Under the pieces are notes generated by a model that was given only the letters and a program-made list of their open reading frames with translations, did not search any database and was not told the origin of the DNA. The position numbers were made by a program, and so were the translations under genes. From an uncultured Solirubrobacterales bacterium (GTDB taxonomy: Bacteria > Actinomycetota > Thermoleophilia > Solirubrobacterales > 70-9), in the NCBI GenBank assembly GCA_937910825.1, contig CALEMO010000379.1:1-6320 (forward strand): a stretch of DNA of 6,320 nt. Direction: 5' to 3'. Below, piece by piece: positions 5,326 through 6,320 of the stretch (position 1 is the first letter of the stretch; every line of letters starts with the position of its first letter).

Positions 5326-6148
5326 GGTGATCGAGCGTGCCGTTTTTGCCTTCGCCCCGGCCGCGTCCTTCATCGAAGTCTTGGCCTTCAGCTTCAGTTT
5401 GCCGCGGGCCTTCTTGCCGGCGCCGGTCAGCTTCAGGGTGACCTTGCCAATCTTTCCTGACTTGGCCTTGCCTTTGGAGTTCAGCTTCGCCGAGGAGACG
5501 GTCAGCCTGGGGCCGGTTTAAGAGCTCTCGCAGGTCGCCGAGAAGATGTCGAGTGGGTCGGCCAGCAGGCTGTCTTTGGAGGAGCCGCCGTTGATCTGGT
5601 TGGCGGAGTCGTTGCCCGGCCCACCACTGAGAGAATCGTCGTCATTCCCCCCCGACAGGTAGTCGGGACCCGTCCACCGAGCAAATTGTCAGATCCTTCA
5701 TTCGACTGGAAATCGTTCGGCTCCGGCCCAGCATGTAGCCGCCGACAGCCCCCGCTCCATTCATCGTGCCATGCCGTCGCCATCGTCGAGTCCCACTTGG
5801 TCAATCGGCGCGACGATCGAGACATCGTAGGCGACGCTGTCGTTCAGGTCGCCGAGCGCGACGTCAATGTCGCCGATATCCGCTTCGGGGCAGAATGCTC
5901 ACGCAGGGAGGGGTGACAGTGATCACTACGGTGCCTGCTTCGGTGAAAACGAAGTTGCCGCCGGACCGTACGATCGTCAGCTGGTTGGTCTCGCCCGCCG
6001 CCGCGTTGTATTCGACCCGGGTCGAAGTGATCTTGAGGGTTGATGCCGAAGCGACGCCGGGAGCGGCGGCCATGACTGCCGCCAGCGCGAGCAGGGGGAG
6101 CAGGATCCTTGATATCCATCGGCTGGTCCCCACCGTGCGCAAGAACAA
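5314..6148 (-). pseudogene. Frameshifted secreted RTX-like calcium-binding protein with C-terminal lysine-rich domain
   Basis: Reading across frames rebuilds one exported protein. The 5' part (6148 to about 5900) encodes a signal peptide (ILLPLLALAAVMAAA, then ASA) and a beta-rich start. The next part, in another frame, reads CPEADIGDIDVALGDLND, a stretch usual before RTX repeats. Further frames give MNGAGAVGGYMLG, then NDFQSNEGSDNLLGG, then PDYLSGGNDDDSLSGG with PGNDS: degenerate glycine/aspartate RTX-like repeats of calcium-binding proteins. The last segment ends CESS at a TAA (5518-5520); beyond that stop, in the same frame, the sequence resumes as a lysine-rich domain (TGPRLTVSSAKLNSKGKAK, then LTGAGKKARGKLKLKAK) and ends LRR at 5314. 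So at least four frame changes and one nonsense codon interrupt it. A missing G near 5669-5671 (CGGGTCCC) would explain one shift. Real decay is favoured because the neighbouring trpB2 is intact, but assembly errors in repeats remain possible. Confidence 0.75.
5864..6148 (-). CDS. 5' open frame of the broken RTX-like gene (94-residue secreted fragment)
   Basis: This is the only stretch of the broken gene that could still be made as a protein from its own start. The start is a TTG at 6146-6148 (another TTG at 6140-6142 and a GTG at 6131-6133 are alternatives; an in-frame TAG lies just upstream). It encodes a signal peptide (about residues 1-35) and roughly 45 residues of beta-rich sequence (STLKITSTRVEYNAAAGE, then FVFTEAGTVVITVT), then runs off frame into PRSGYRRH and stops. 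No Shine-Dalgarno is evident. It is probably a remnant, not an independent gene. Confidence 0.4.
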   Translation of the reverse strand: MFLRTVGTSRWISRILLPLLALAAVMAAAPGVASASTLKITSTRVEYNAAAGETNQLTIVRSGGNFVFTEAGTVVITVTPPCVSILPRSGYRRH

Positions 6149-6183
6149 GGTCTACCACGGACCCGGCGTAAAGATCAGAAACT

Positions 6184-6320
6184 TCAGCTCGGATCAGGAG
6201 GAGCGGGCTGGCCGTCCGGCTGAACCACGAGCCAGAGGCCGCCGAATTCATTGACGTTATGACAGAGCACCTGCCCCGGTGGATCGTCCACGTAGTAATA
6301 GAGCGGGTGGCCGTTATAGG
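6184..6320 (-). CDS. C-terminal end of a COG4315-type secreted/lipoprotein repeat protein (5' end outside window)
   Basis: Only the last 44 residues are present, beginning in frame at 6318. GHPLYYYVDDPPGQ, then VNEFGGLWLVVQPDG, matches the repeat of the COG4315 / Lipoprotein_15 family (PF03640): a G-x-P-L-Y-x-[FWY] start, an Asp/Gly-Pro turn and a G-x-W-x-V-x-P end. Such proteins are exported, often as lipoproteins, and carry several copies of the repeat; their function is not established. The tail after the last repeat is short and proline-rich (QPAPPDPS). It ends 35 bases before the RTX-like gene on the same strand, with no clear terminator between, so the two secreted proteins may once have been cotranscribed. 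Confidence 0.75.
   Translation of the reverse strand, partial: YNGHPLYYYVDDPPGQVLCHNVNEFGGLWLVVQPDGQPAPPDPS

Overview
The window most likely comes from a high-GC actinobacterium of the Thermoleophilia/Solirubrobacterales type. This rests on recognised protein styles, not on a marker gene. They are a DUF6314 protein, a TrpB2-type tryptophan synthase beta chain, secreted proteins ending in a lysine-rich module (pattern 'GAGRKAVKKVKKGKK'), and an RTX-like calcium-binding protein. Every gene I can support lies on the minus strand, so transcription runs from right to left. The long plus-strand open frames are antisense shadows.

In transcription order: the 3' end of a COG4315-type secreted protein (6184-6320); a badly broken secreted RTX-like gene (5314-6148) with at least four frame changes and an in-frame stop; an intact trpB2 (3876-5237) with a good ribosome binding site; a CcdA/DsbD-type membrane protein that has lost its middle and its C-terminal part but keeps both key cysteines (3460-3819); a sulfide:quinone-oxidoreductase-like flavoprotein (2333-3460) whose ATG overlaps the stop of the CcdA gene; a small DUF6314 protein (1891-2313); a secreted cupredoxin with a lysine-rich tail (1165-1860); and a secreted histidine-rich, possibly copper-binding protein with an extreme polylysine segment that runs off the left edge (1-1040).

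Two themes stand out. The left half (about 1-3819) could be a copper/thiol-redox neighbourhood: a thiol-transporting membrane remnant, a disulfide-type flavoprotein, a type 1 copper protein and a His-rich copper-enzyme-like protein. The right half holds a housekeeping-type PLP enzyme next to a decaying surface-protein gene. There are no RNA genes, CRISPR arrays, insertion sequences or phage genes. No stretch over 300 bases is free of gene sequence; the longest gaps are about 124 bases (1041-1164) and 76 bases (5238-5313).
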